A DNA stretch of 64,000 bases from Irpex lacteus (GCA_001986395.2 MQVO02000001.1:2170001-2234000); one strand, 5' to 3'; counted from the first letter of the stretch, positions 1 through 11,316 are shown. A program made the numbers and translations. Notes: generated by a model not told the origin, from the sequence alone.

Positions 1-253
1 GGACGTGTTCTTTATGTTATAGTACATAGACGAAGCACTGGTACTACAAACGTAACCAACGTATACATGGGTTTTTTGTGTTTGATGCGATAGGGCCGGA
101 ACCAGAGACAGTAGAGTCCAGAAGCTATTTACAGAGATTTTTTGTTGACACCGTGACAGAGTCGCAGACGAAAACACGATACAGAAACAAACAAACTCAG
201 AGAAACGGAAAGCCTTCAGTCAATGAAATGTATTACTATACGTGTCGTCGTCC

Positions 254-1564
254 TCAAGCGACTTGAAGAGGAGGAGTGACTTCACGTCGGTCACGACTAT
301 CACCCCGACCGCGAGAGCCACTACCATGACGGCGAGCTTCCAGCTCACGACGGCTGCGACTATCACCACGGCCACGAGAGCCACTGCCATGTCTGCGGGC
401 TTCGAGTTCGCGCCTGCCCCGACTGTCTCCACGTCCACGGGACCCGCTTCCATGTCGACGAGCCTCTAAATCGCGGCGAGCATGACTGTTCCCGCGGCCG
501 CGCGATTGACTTCCGTGGCGGCGAGCTTCAAGATCACGTCTTCCCCTACTATCACCACGGCCACGAGAGCCACTACCGTGACGGCGAGCTTCTAAATCAC
601 GACGACCGCGACTATCACCGCGGCCACGAGAGCCACTGCCATGCCTTCGAGCGTCGAGGTCACGGCGTACATGACTAGTACCGCGGCCGCGAGAGCCGCT
701 ACCGTGGCGGCGTGCCTCTAGCTCGCGGCGGTTGCGACTGTCACCACGCCCTCGAGAACCACTGCCGTGACGGCGGGCCTCAAGGTCACGACGACCGCGA
801 CTATCACCGCGGCCACGAGAGCCGCTCCCGTGGCGACGAGCTTCCAAATCACGGCGAGCATGACTATTGCCGCGACCGCGAGACTGGCTGCCGTGCTTTC
901 TAGCCTCAAGTTCCCGGCGACCACGACTGTCACCGCGGCCACGAGACCCGCTGCCATGTCTTCGAGCTTCGAGGTCACGGCGGACATGGCTGTTACCGCG
1001 ACCGCGAGAGCCGCTACCGTGACGGCGAGCCTCTAAATCACGGCGGTTGCGACTGTCACCGCGACCACGAGAGCCACTACCATGACGTCTGGCCTCGAGA
1101 TCACGTCTTCCCCGGCTGTCTCCTCGTCCTCGAGAGCCGCTACCGTGGCGGCGTGCCTCTAACTCACGGCGGTTGCGGCTGTCACCACGCCCTCGAGAGC
1201 CACTGCCGTGACGGCGGGCCTCAAGGTCTCGACGACCGCGACTATCACCGCGGCCACGAGAGCCGCTACCGTGACGGCGAGCTTCAAGATCACGGCGACT
1301 ACGGCTGTCACCGCGACCGCGAGACTGGCTGCCGTGCCTCCTGGCCTCGAGATCGATGACGGGGAGGAGGGGTGCTGAAATCGAATGTTATGAGTCCCTC
1401 TAACACTCCCGAGAATAGTATGACTTACGAGGCTCAGAGGCTCCTTTGACTCCGATGGCAGAGTTCAAAGCCTCAAGTCCCTCGACGGGAGCAGGAGTGG
1501 GGCGAGCTACCGAGAGAAGAGCAAGGGAGCAGAGAACAAAGGCATAGAGCTTAGCGTGGTTCAT
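254..1564 (-). CDS. Secreted tandem-repeat protein with dibasic (Kex2-like) spacers
   Basis: Two exons (1564-1429 and 1374-254) joined by a 54-nt intron with a GTAAGT donor and TTTCAG acceptor give 418 residues. The start MNHAKLYAFVLCSLALLSVA reads as a classical signal peptide with a likely cut after SVA. Residues of about 54-410 are 17 uninterrupted copies of a 21-residue unit that opens LEARRHGSGS and closes RGRRD or RNRRE. The tail is VTPPLQVA. Every unit carries two dibasic sites (ARR, once ARK, and RRD/RRE), the layout of fungal Kex2-processed repeat proteins. Cutting there would free a peptide HGSGSRGRGDSRG and variants; the processing is inference. Thirteen units contain RGDS. A TATA-like ATATAAA lies about 80 nt upstream on the minus strand. 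The gene family is not recognised. An RGG-type nucleic-acid-binding protein is an alternative, but the signal peptide argues against it. Confidence 0.75.
281..1351 (-). repeat. 63-bp coding minisatellite, 17 units
   Basis: Seventeen end-to-end copies of a GC-rich 63-bp unit fill this stretch exactly, with no frame-breaking indel. The unit is 21 codons. Silent third-position changes are frequent while the encoded residues barely change. Variants recur with a seven-unit (441 bp) offset: units 1-3 and 8-10 share their pattern, seen on the plus strand as near-identical blocks at about 712-900 and 1153-1340. The other five frames are mostly open only because the unit length is a multiple of three. 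Confidence 0.9.
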
Positions 1565-2572
1565 TGTGAGCTTCGGGTTTGCAGTATCGGTGTAGACAGA
1601 AGCTAGAGCTTGGGCTGCTTCATTGGACCTTCCAGCCAGTTTTATATCCGTCGTGCCACTGAAGCTGCCTATAATTGGGCAGCCACTCAGTCTTCATGTA
1701 GAATTCGCACATAGTGGCTACGTCTTTCGCAATATTTAGCTCGAATGTGTTGTGGTCGCACGAGCGAGGGAATATCTGATGTTTATTAGAGAGAGGCTGT
1801 CAGGAGATGTTGACTACCAGAAAACTTGGCGTGCCTATCATGCAATACGAAGAAGTCAACTGGCAACTTCCGTCAAGTAACGGATAAAACTTCGGTGGGA
1901 ACGGCTTGGCCGTCGGGCTATGAAACGCAGAATTAGCATCCGACCTTAGTGCTGCGGTCAAGGAGCTTCCCACGTATATGCACTGCACCAGTGCAATAGT
2001 GCTGTATTGTAACTAAACTTTATTCAGGCTTTAGTTTGCGTATTCCAGCTTTGACGGTGGTATAACTCACCGCCCTAGAATCAGGAGTAGGGCGCACCTG
2101 AATGATGGTACACCTGGCAGGATGCTTGACGCCACAAAGGCCAAATATTGCCATCTTGGGATGCGCTATCAGCCTGAGAAGTCCGAGAAGACTTCAACTG
2201 TGACCTACTGTCACCGGAAGAGTGACATCGAAGACGATATGGAACTGAGCCATTGGTATATGGGTAGCTAGTGGTATCCCTTGAGCTTTGTAATGTCATG
2301 AACTATAAATTAGACGTCCGGTGGGTGAATATTTATCTAGAGTATATCTAGTGTATGCGCGCACGACTACTTTTCTGAACCTAAACGATATGGTAAGAAT
2401 ACTAAGTTGAAATTTAGGCAGGGAATCGTACCGTGAATTTGACTGCTGCATTGTATGAGCAACATCTATGTATGATACGATAAACAGGTTAGAAGATGAT
2501 TTTTGAATTATGAACCGCTACTGCTCACGAGCTGAATTTCCGAATCGAATCGACGAACGGCGCAAGCAAAAA
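1565..2572. other. Intergenic, no supported gene
   Basis: About 1 kb between the start of the repeat-protein gene and the end of the FIST gene, both on the minus strand. It holds only short ORFs without splice support, and no RNA gene or repeat was seen. The part next to 1564 should carry the promoter of the repeat-protein gene; a TATA-like word is at about 1641-1648. Confidence 0.5.
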
Positions 2573-4047
2573 TCAAGCCCAGTGCACGTTGCAGCCACCT
2601 CCTGGTAAAGTGTATCTCCATGCTGCGCTGGAACGCGATGTTCCATGACTGAAACGATCTACCAACAAGCCATTCTCAGACGCTGCGAGAAATGCATCGT
2701 CCAATTCTACCACGCCGTCAGAGGACGCAGATTGCGCCAAAAGCACATCCAGTCCGTCGGGGTAGGCTGTGTAGAGATTGAGACCTGGGCGTGGGGTGAT
2801 CGCAGGCCGTAGCTCTGCGGGTCTGCGAAAAATCTGTCAAAAGCAGTCAGATAGGCATATACAATAATTTGAGCTCAAACGCATACCTGCACTCGGGCTC
2901 CTTCTGTGGGTGAGGAATCACCTTCTAGAGCCAGTGTGCCCCTCGACGGGTCACCGGACATGATGTTGTACAGCTTGTCCGGTGTAGCACCTGGTGAGTA
3001 TGTCGCTGAAGAATAGGTGCCAATGTAGTAGGTGTCGTCCTTGGCAGCGGAGTCGAGCTTCGCAATTGCATCCAGTAACAACCGTGAAGGGTTCTTATTA
3101 TCAATCGAGTGGACTAGGTTGCCCTCAATGCTGGTCGTGTGATCAGCACGACGTATGCACACAAATGACGGACACGGCTTACTCAGTTATGTTCACTAAC
3201 GGGGTTACGGGCTTCAAATCAGGGAAGTTGAGGACCAAGGAGGCTGGAGACCTTGGACTGCGGTGAAGACATAGTCCCACCGCACCCGACGAGAGAATTT
3301 TCTTGCCATAAAACAACGTGTGTGGGCGGCCTGTCAGGAACGGTGTTGAATGAGCTAAAATACCGAGCTATTAGACACAGGTTGGTCATTGTGGACGTTT
3401 ACTAATAAAGCTTGGCGAACCTTGCTGGCCTTTGCAAAATGTGCAAGAGAATTGGACAGTCCTTCGGGAGCTTTATCAGAGCAGTAGAGAACTGCTTCGA
3501 CGTCGTTTGCACTAACATTTTGTCAGAGAACGTATGTACACGAGCACGGCATTACCCACCTGATATGTTGCAGCTCCTCTGGTAAGTCATGCTGGTTCTC
3601 CTTCTGCGCCCAAATACTCTCCCAATCCACGCCACTCTGTGGTACCTGGTCGTCTTGAAGCTTGGCATCAACATCCTTTCTCAGCGCATGCCATCTTCCG
3701 ACCTGGGGTGCTTCTCTGCCAGGAATAGTGCTTAGGAAAGGCGTGGCAATCTGAGAGTCGAAAATGGCTACCGAGCATAGAGCATATTCCTCGAGGTTCC
3801 TTTCCGCAGTTTGTGATGACTTCTTTTGCATTTGAAGTTTGATGGGTGCGGAAAGACATCCCAACGAGCTTGGTGATGAACTAAGCTTTGTCACGACCTC
3901 GCTCAACGATGATCCAGGCCAAGACTGAGCGGGAGATATTGTGAACAAGACGGTGTGTGATTTAGAGGACAGCTGCGGAATGTTTTGAAGCCAACCAAGT
4001 ATGCTGGATGCACTTCTCGCAAATATGCTCTTGCATTCCACATACAT
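2573..4047 (-). CDS. FIST-domain protein (FIST_N/FIST_C)
   Basis: Five exons (4047-3560, 3511-3421, 3367-3183, 3130-2887, 2833-2573) join in frame to 422 residues. Sequence runs typical of fungal FIST-domain proteins are visible: SIFARSASSILGWLQ near the start, VLFTISP, FLSTIPGREAPQVGRWHALR, LGILAHSTPFLTGRP, LSSGAVGL and, near the end, LYNIMSGDPSRGTLALE. FIST domains are proposed small-ligand sensory or regulatory modules; in animals one occurs in FBXO22. No F-box or other extra domain is seen, and the cellular role is unknown. The ATG at 4047 was chosen because upstream in-frame codons have no ATG. The 37-55 nt introns all have GT-AG ends. The family call is firm; function is not. Confidence 0.8.
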
Positions 4048-4302
4048 CTGAACTTCTTTTGTGTGAGCCACCGAGCCTGCATGAGGGGATTCAGACTTAC
4101 AATACGATAACCTCGTTAGTCTCCCTTGCGTTACGCTCCAAACGCTCTTTTCTAGTGTATTGACACGGTAAGTGTTACTTAATGATTCCACTGGCTTCGT
4201 GGCGGTTTGAATTAACCAGTGAATCGCAGTGACGTGAGTACCCGAGTCTAAGCGCGGGAGCACGAGCGCTAGTGTGGAAGTTGGAATACAACTACGATCT
4301 TC

Positions 4303-5444
4303 TTGACTCAGCTCTCACTGACTTGCAATAAATCTGGTAACAGTCATATCTCAGGTACTTTCAACAATACAAACCAGCAGCATTTGCTTTACGCAGAACA
4401 AGTCTCCGTGGTCGAACCACAAGACGATTCGTCCGCAAGCGAAGATCTATGTCAAGCTGAGGATAACGAGATAACAGTAATTCACAGCAGTGTCACACTC
4501 CAGGGACCAGTAAGTACTGCCTACTTTTTGCAATGTAGCATATTCCTGCAGATGCTAGTTAGCAAGACAGATCTTTCTATAAGGAGATTCGCACATCCGG
4601 GGCTCGAGTACCAAACTTCAGGTTAGTCTTCTCGTCATCCGGCTACTCGGCGGTACTGTCCGGTATTGTCTAATAGGCAGTGGCAAATGCTCATGCTATC
4701 ACGTCCTCACGAGAATTTAGGCACATACGTCGATGGATTTCAAGTTCCAAGAGTCTCAATAACCGTAGCTCAAGTACTACCAGTATACTGGCATCGTGAT
4801 TGCGGACGTACCTTGGATTCGGCAGCCATCAACTCACACCCGAGGCCAAGGAAACCACACGCCACCGGGAGTCGCGGATACCCAGACCATGGGTATCTGT
4901 GGTTTCGTTAGCCATACAAGGTAAAACATCCCTCATGCCAAGGTACAGGACCCAATCCTCATTGACTCCGTGCGTCCAAGATCTGCTGCGCTTGCAAAAC
5001 TACAAAAGATGCCGTTCCTTCGGTGTACGTCGTTTTCTGCTCCACGGAGGCTACCTGTCTGTGAGTGTCAAATTCTCAGTTCTATGTATGTATCATCTAT
5101 CACGTTTGGGCCTAGTATTATTGAATGCTGGCGAACAGAGACCGGAAATTATTGAAATATAGGGCTATTGTGTATCCCCAGCTCCAAAGGCACAGTCCGA
5201 ACCTGACTCTAAACGCTTTCCTGAAGGGAGGAAAGTCGCGACATCAGGACTAAGATATCGTGACCTGGACAACCCGGAACGCGACCAACCACCAAGATAC
5301 CAGTCAAACTTTTCTAACGAAGACTTCCACCTTCGCCTTGATCACTGGCAGTATCTCGTTAAGCTAACGATGGATCATCTATTTCTTGGGTTATTCACGA
5401 TAGTATCTATGTCATGTCTGCGCACTGCTACAATACGTTCCTAG
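4303..5444 (+). CDS. Unresolved multi-exon gene candidate
   Basis: Coding-like stretches occur here, but I could not join them into one frame. One runs from about 4303 to a GTAAGT donor at 4510 and is rich in D/E/S. It continues in phase from 4552 to about 4620 (MLVSKTDLSIRRFAHPGLEY). An 87-codon open stretch from about 5182, after an acceptor-like CCCCAG, ends with TAG at 5444 and is hydrophilic and charged. Between 4681 and 5160 three frames compete and each is stopped. It may be a real gene with missed exons, or a decayed one. No family was recognised. The end overlaps, tail to tail, a minus-strand ORF that stops at 5428. Confidence 0.25.
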
Positions 5445-5971
5445 CAGTAGCTCCTTTGCAAGGGTGGTAAGTATACTTACTTACCTTACCTGCGAGTACT
5501 TGGTCCTGGAGCCACAGTGACTTATGGCTGTTAGTAGGGACTTCGGGCTGAATGAGATGCTGAGTGGTCCATAAGTATCGATGCTCTTCGAATGCATATA
5601 TTTTCGCTGTATGTGTGGGTGATAGAGTCATAATTTCCCGGAGGAGAATCTTCAACCTAGTCCCCAAGTACGGTCGAGAGATGTCTTCGAGAGTCAATAA
5701 GTAGTCTCGGAGTGAAGACGAACTTGAAACATCCCAAAATAGAACTGCCCTTTCGGGACTGGCATGCGCGAGCTTGCGTCGGCGAATAGGCGCTCTTCCC
5801 TTGTGTAGCCGCCATCCACTGGCAGCTTCAGCGTCCTGAGGCGACTGCCGGCTGCAGAGCTCGATGGCGCAAATGATGAGCACACGCTGACAGATGCTCA
5901 CGAGATCTCTGTCCTCATCGCTGATAACACTAAGCGCGAGCATACGGCGCAACGTACGCTGTGCATCCAAC
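5428..5971 (-). CDS. Uncertain ORF antisense to the STE23 5' end
   Basis: An open frame of about 180 codons runs from an ATG at 5971 (MLDAQRTLRRMLALSV) to TAG at 5428 without needing an intron. Its composition looks protein-like (for example LLTLEDISRPYLGTRLKILLREIM). Its first ~80 nt lie opposite the predicted presequence of the STE23 gene. It could be a real divergent gene starting a little further in, at an ATG near 5944, or a chance open frame. No family was recognised. Confidence 0.25.
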
Positions 5972-8900
5972 ATAATAACAGCCTTAAGTCGTCCCAATCG
6001 ATCACCTCTCCGCACTCACTCAACTCTTTCGTCTGCTTCCATCATGACCGATACTAGTCATGAGCCTTCGAAGTGGAAAACAATACCTGCGACAGATGGT
6101 ATTCCAGGATACTCTCTGTTCAGCCACGACGTTCAGAAGCCCGAGCTTGATAACCGCGATTATCGAGTAGTACGACTGCAGAACGGTATTCTTGCCGTTC
6201 TTATCCATGACGCCAAGGCGGACAAGGCTGCATCGTGCCTCACCATCTCTGTGGGGCATCTACAAGACCCTGTAGGCCCTCTGCCTGATCACCAATATGC
6301 TGCTCTGACAACGACTTGTATGTTTACCAGGAGGACGTTCCCGGGCTTGCGCACTTCTGCGAGCACATGATAAAGAAGGTGAGATGGTCCTCTGAAACTT
6401 GCATTCTCACTAACACGTCGCCAGGGATCGGAGCCATATCCAGATGAATCCGACTTTCAATCCGTCAGTCTTCATTTCGAGTACTTATGTGTGACCCATT
6501 CTGATACAGCACGCTACAGTACATTTATATCAACGGGGGCAGCCAGAACGCTGGTACATCCGCTGCATGGCAGGATTACTGGTTCGGCATCAATCCATCG
6601 AAGTTATCGGGAGCTCTCGAACGTCAGGCAGCGTTCTTTCACTCGCCGCTCTTCCTGGCCGATCTGACTGCGCGCGAGATGAACGCCGTAGACAATGAGA
6701 ACAAACGAAACCTACAGAACGATAGTCGTAGGATACACCAGCTGAGCAAGTCACTTAGCCGTACTGGGCATCCATGGACGAAGTTCGGAACCGGAAACAT
6801 CAAATCCCTTACGGAGGCCGCGAAGAAGAAGCTGGCAGAAGAGGGTCAGCCAACGGAAGCCCAAGGCGGAGACGGAGGGCCTGTTGGACGTGCACTCCGA
6901 CAGACACTGCTCAAATGGTGGCAAGACAATTACTGCGCTGGAAGAATGACGCTCTCTGTGCTTGGTAATGGTATGAACCAAGTAACCTCCTTTGCTCGTT
7001 AGCTGGCCCGTTGACTTGCGTGTATCAGAGTCCATCGAAGAGCTGACGGAGCTCGTGGTTCCGCTGTATTCCCGCATACCTAACCGCGGATTCGAGCCAC
7101 GTCCTGTCTTTGAAGGACCAGTATGGGATAGTGATCAGAAAGGGGTGGGTCAATATTGTCCTCTCGCTTGGATGGCCCTCTCTAACACTTTAGTCAATAC
7201 AGACTATTGTTTTCGTTAAGACTGTCAAAGACTACTATGATTTCTCTCTGGTCTTCCAGATAGAGAATCAAGCACCTCTCTATCGCACACGCCCTGCCAA
7301 CTTTCTTGCTCACCTATTAGGCCACGAAGGTCCGGGCAGTATATATTCCTACCTTCGGCGGCGAGGTTGGATATTCGAACTGCATGCTGGAGCCGGCACA
7401 GGCAACCCAAGTGTGACTCCGTTCACAATTGGCGGTAGGCTCACTCGCGAAGGTTACCGTGAGTGATTAGTCTTTGGTAAATTTATCATGAATAGATTGG
7501 TACTGATGCCCTTTCGCAGTGCATTATGAAGAAGTGGTGCTGACGGTGTACAAATACATTGCTCTTCTCCGTGACTCTCCTCTTGAGCCTTACCACTTCA
7601 ACGAGACGAAGCAGCTGAACAAAACGTTCTTCCGCTTCAGAGAGCAGACTCAGCCCACTCGCTACGTCAAATCGATAGCTCTCAGCCTTTTGAATCCCAT
7701 AGCCGAGGAGCCACAAGATCTACTAAGCGATGGTGTAGACTCCTGGGAGTGGGATGAACCGGCAGTCCGTCGCTTGCTCGACTCATTCCGACCAGAGAAT
7801 GGCAGAGTGATGCTCATGGCCAAGGATCACGATGCTCGTGTGATAGGCGATTCTGGGACCTGGGAAAGCGAGAAGTGGTACGGGACTGAATATCAAGTAC
7901 AGAGACTATCAGAAGCGTTCATTGACAAGGTAAGCGCAAGGACAGCATATGTTCGCAGAATTGGGCCCCTTACTCTTGTCTACTAGGCAAGCCAGTCCTG
8001 TGACAATGAGGAGCTCGCGTTCCCCAAACCAAATCCCTACGTACCGGAGGACTTGAGTGTCAATCGAAGAGAAGTAAATGCAGTGAGTGAAGTATGATAA
8101 TTCTCCAGCACAAAATACTCAGAGCTTGGTCATCAGGTTTCTAAGTCGCCCGATTTGATTTTAGACAAACCTCTATATCGCCTGTGGCACAAGGCAGACG
8201 ATCAGTTCTGGGTTCCCAAAGCGCAAGTGAGAGTACACATCAAATCGTAAGTTTTGGCGACAAAATGCTCTGAGTTCTATCTTGAAACATTCGCATCCTA
8301 GTCCCGTTGCGTATTCTACCCCTCGAAACACAGTTCTCAGCAGGTAAGACACCATTCTGAACCAGACATAAGAATGCACTGATGGGACAATATCAGACTG
8401 ATTGTCCATCTTCTCGAGGACTCGCTTGCGGAGGTGACATACGACGCTCGACTAGCGGGACTTCACTACTTCTTTGACAGCGACCGCAAAGGATTAGAAG
8501 TGACCGTACACGGATATAGCGACAAGCTTCCTCTGCTACTTGATACAGTGTTGCGACGCCTGGCAGACATCCAATTTAGTGAAGACCGACTGAAAGTAAA
8601 GAAGGAAGAAGTGAGTATAATATATTCTCCTCAAAGAACCTATCTGAGTCCTGGCATAGTTGGAGCGAGCGTATAAGAATTACTATCTCGGCCAACCGTC
8701 GGACCTTGCTCTGCAACATGCGACTTCCCTGCTCACTACGCCGTGGTGGACGCCGGCACAGAAGCTCGAAGAAATCCCCCGTAAGTTTTCGGAATGCCTG
8801 ATGTTTCGTCATGTGCACTCAATCCTCTGTTTCAGATGTCACTTTGGCAGATTTGGAATGGCATAAACGGGAGCTTCTCAGGAAGGTTCATGTCGAGGCG

Positions 8901-10016
8901 GTCATCACAGGCAACGTGTCGGAACAGGTCAGTTAATGCTAGCTCACATCATAGCAACGTGGTTAATAGTAGTATGGCAGGGTGCTCTGGACATCGCTGG
9001 TATAGTCGAGCGTCATCTCACCGGCATTCCACTTCCTCCTTCGGAGAGGCCTGAAAACCGGTCTTTGCTCCTCACTCCAGGTATGTCCCTCATCAGATGA
9101 TCATACGCCATGTCCAGCTGATGCTTCTTCCTTCAATCTTCACAAGGACATGATCATGTCTTTAGAAAAACCCATGATAACTCCAAGGAGGCCAATTCGG
9201 CTCTTCTCTATCATTGTCAGTTCGGTGACATATCAAATATACGCCTGCGTGCCATTGCTCGTCTCATCGCACACGTATTGAAGGAACCAGCCTTCAGCCA
9301 ATTGAGAACAGTAGAGCAGCTTGGGTATGTGGTGTTATTACTTGTACTTGGGTTACGGCTCATTCCTCTATTGATCATTCTGTCTCCAGATATGTCGTGG
9401 TTACCCTTCTCCAAATCTCTGCAGGCACAGTTGGTTTCAGTTTCAAGATCCAGAGCCTCAAGTCCCCGGTATTTGTTGAAGAGCGAGTTGAAGCTTTCAT
9501 CAAGGACTATCGTCTGAGTCTCGCGTCGACAAGCCCTGAGGTGTTCAACGACTGGAAGGAGGCACTTGCTACCAGGCTGTTGCAGAAGCCCAAGAACCTC
9601 GGAGAGGAAACTTCCGAGTACTGGTCTCACATTCAATCCGGTCATTACGACTTCCTACGTGGTAAGTTGGCCGTTCAATAAACATTTCTGGTGCCTGATC
9701 AACAACAACAGCCGAGACGGATGCCAACGTTGTCCGAGAACTCACACTTGATGAGGTGCTGGCTGCCTATGATGAATTCTTGCTTCCAGGTGGTTCTGCA
9801 CATCGCAAGAAGTTGTCGTACCATTTGCTATCGCAGCAACTGGCGGACGAGGTACAACCCGGTGCTGAACAGGTCATAGTGGAAGATGAGGCCCTGTTCA
9901 AGGCTGGACTGGCTTGTTCTGCTGCAGCGCTGCCTGTTGCTCCCTCCACTACGAAAGGGGCGCACCCTGAGGCCGCTCGCCTGTTGTTGTTATTCGGCGT
10001 TTTCGTAACCCCGTAA
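5894..10016 (+). CDS. STE23: M16A zinc metallopeptidase, STE23/insulin-degrading enzyme type
   Basis: A roughly 1,100-residue insulysin-family peptidase spread over many short exons. The zinc motif HFCEH sits in DVPGLAHFCEHMIKK at about 6340-6375, and the downstream helix NAVDNENKRNLQ supplies the third ligand. Later blocks include LGHEGPGSIYSYLRRRGW and the C-terminal FSQLRTVEQLGYVV plus VEAFIKDY. A Ser/Arg-rich presequence beginning MLTRSLSSSLITLS precedes a second in-frame Met at 6044, a layout also seen in yeast Ste23, so mitochondrial and cytosolic forms are plausible. Family members degrade small peptides, and the yeast protein helps mature a-factor. The acceptor at about 6534 (GCTACAG) was chosen because it restores YIYINGGSQNAGTS. 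An LTR element sits in the stop codon: the native CTG-TAA now reads on for ten LTR-encoded residues (LLLFGVFVTP) to a TAA at 10014-10016. Confidence 0.9.
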
Positions 10017-10273
10017 TCCCGACTCCCGTCCATTTCCCTTTTTGTATCCGCTGTTCCAGACCGATCTTTCATTACTTAATTAGTATTTCCGCTTTCGATC
10101 GTTAACCTATAGATAACCCGTAGAGAAAACAGTAACAAACCCGTTTATAGTAATAGCTCCTATTAGCTCCTATTCTAGTATACATAAATACACTGTAAAT
10201 CCGTAGATAAAATATAAGCGTTCATTCGAGTACTTTTCCCCCATCAGTCGTCAGCGCCTGCGTAACCACAAAA
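9985..10273 (+). repeat. 5' LTR
   Basis: 289 bp, starting TGTTGTTATTCGGCG and ending CGTAACCACAAAA. It carries a doubled AGCTCCTATT followed by TATACATAAATA, a plausible TATA region. Its first 32 bases are read as the new C-terminal codons of the STE23 gene. Confidence 0.95.
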
Positions 10274-10290
10274 GGTTATGAGCCCCGCGC
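10274..10290 (+). other. Primer-binding site matching half of initiator tRNA-Met
   Basis: GGTTATGAGCCCCGCGC directly follows the 5' LTR. Its complement GCGCGGGGCTCATAACC matches the anticodon stem-loop region (CTCATAA) of eukaryotic initiator tRNA-Met rather than the tRNA 3' end. This is the half-tRNA priming described for Drosophila copia and some relatives. Confidence 0.75.
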
Positions 10291-10491
10291 TCTAAACGAC
10301 TTGCTCTACTCTCGCTTCACTCGTTATCTCTCGCGGCGACACTAGGTCGGCATTGTGCCCGTAGGCCGAATCTTATCTTATCTGGGTGGCGATTGACGCC
10401 GGCAGTACGCCCGTAGGCCAACTTTATTATCCCCATCACTTCCATCACCGCCCATCACACTCTATCTCCACCACTTCCCGAAAAGGCAATT

Positions 10492-11283
10492 ATGGCCGAC
10501 ACTACCACTACTCCCGCCTACTATGGCTCCTCTTCATCCTTCCGTATTCCACCCCTCAGCGGTGCGGACAATTACATTCCTTGGCGCACCCAGCTCTCCG
10601 ACATCCTTTTTGACCAAGGACTATGGAAGTACGTCTCTGGCGAAGCTCCCTCGCCCAAGAGAGGTGATACCGCCGAATGGGATCAGGCCGATCACCGCGC
10701 GCTTACCGCGATCCGTCTCCGCATCAATAACGATATGCTGTTGCACGTCATTTCCGCTACGACTTCGAAGCAGGCGTGGGACGCCTTGGCGAACGTATTC
10801 GCATCTCAGGGCGGTGTAGCCCGTATTACCACTCGCAGACAGCTATTCAGCTACCGTATGGAAGAGACCGACGATCTGGATCTTGCGATCAGGCAGATCA
10901 AGCGCCTCTGGGTCGAGTTCAACCTCATTAAGGGGGAGAACACTTCGGCACTCTCCGACAATGACCTCGCCATGTGCATTCTCTCGGCACTCCCTCCTTC
11001 CTGGGATGGTCTAGTCACTTCCGTCGTCATTAACGACGATCTCACTTCCTCCGACATCATTTCTCGCATCACTCAAGACAATGCCCGACGCAAGGCACGA
11101 GGACCCGACCAAGCATTCAACGCGACTGCCCGATTTGGCAAGAAGAAATTCCGCAAGGGCGTTAACTGCCACAAGTGCGGGAAAGAAGGTCACATCCGTC
11201 CGGAATGCAACGAACCCGATAAGCCGGCCAGCGCTACCGCTGTCGTCGCCACTGCCGACACTCTCGAGGAGTACGCCTTCTAG
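10492..11283 (+). CDS. gag: Retrotransposon Gag (UBN2-type) with CCHC zinc knuckle
   Basis: A single-exon ORF of 263 residues. The N-terminal part (about residues 18-60: FRIPPLSGADNYIPWRTQLS) is the start typical of Copia-type gag polyproteins, followed by the KQAWDALANVF region. A zinc knuckle CHKCGKEGHIRPEC lies at about residues 228-241, after a basic run KKKFRKG. It ends LEEYAF-stop, with no frame leading into pol. Its role would be to package element RNA into particles. The codons show no decay. Confidence 0.93.
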   Translation: MADTTTTPAYYGSSSSFRIPPLSGADNYIPWRTQLSDILFDQGLWKYVSGEAPSPKRGDTAEWDQADHRALTAIRLRINNDMLLHVISATTSKQAWDALANVFASQGGVARITTRRQLFSYRMEETDDLDLAIRQIKRLWVEFNLIKGENTSALSDNDLAMCILSALPPSWDGLVTSVVINDDLTSSDIISRITQDNARRKARGPDQAFNATARFGKKKFRKGVNCHKCGKEGHIRPECNEPDKPASATAVVATADTLEEYAF

Positions 11284-11316
11284 GCAACTCGCGCCCGTTC
11301 ACACGCTCAGCTCGTT

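Noticed and set aside
242..1360. Open reading frames on the plus strand and in other minus frames across the minisatellite
   Set aside because: They are open because the repeat unit is a multiple of three. Only one minus frame runs through all 17 units and joins a signal-peptide exon.
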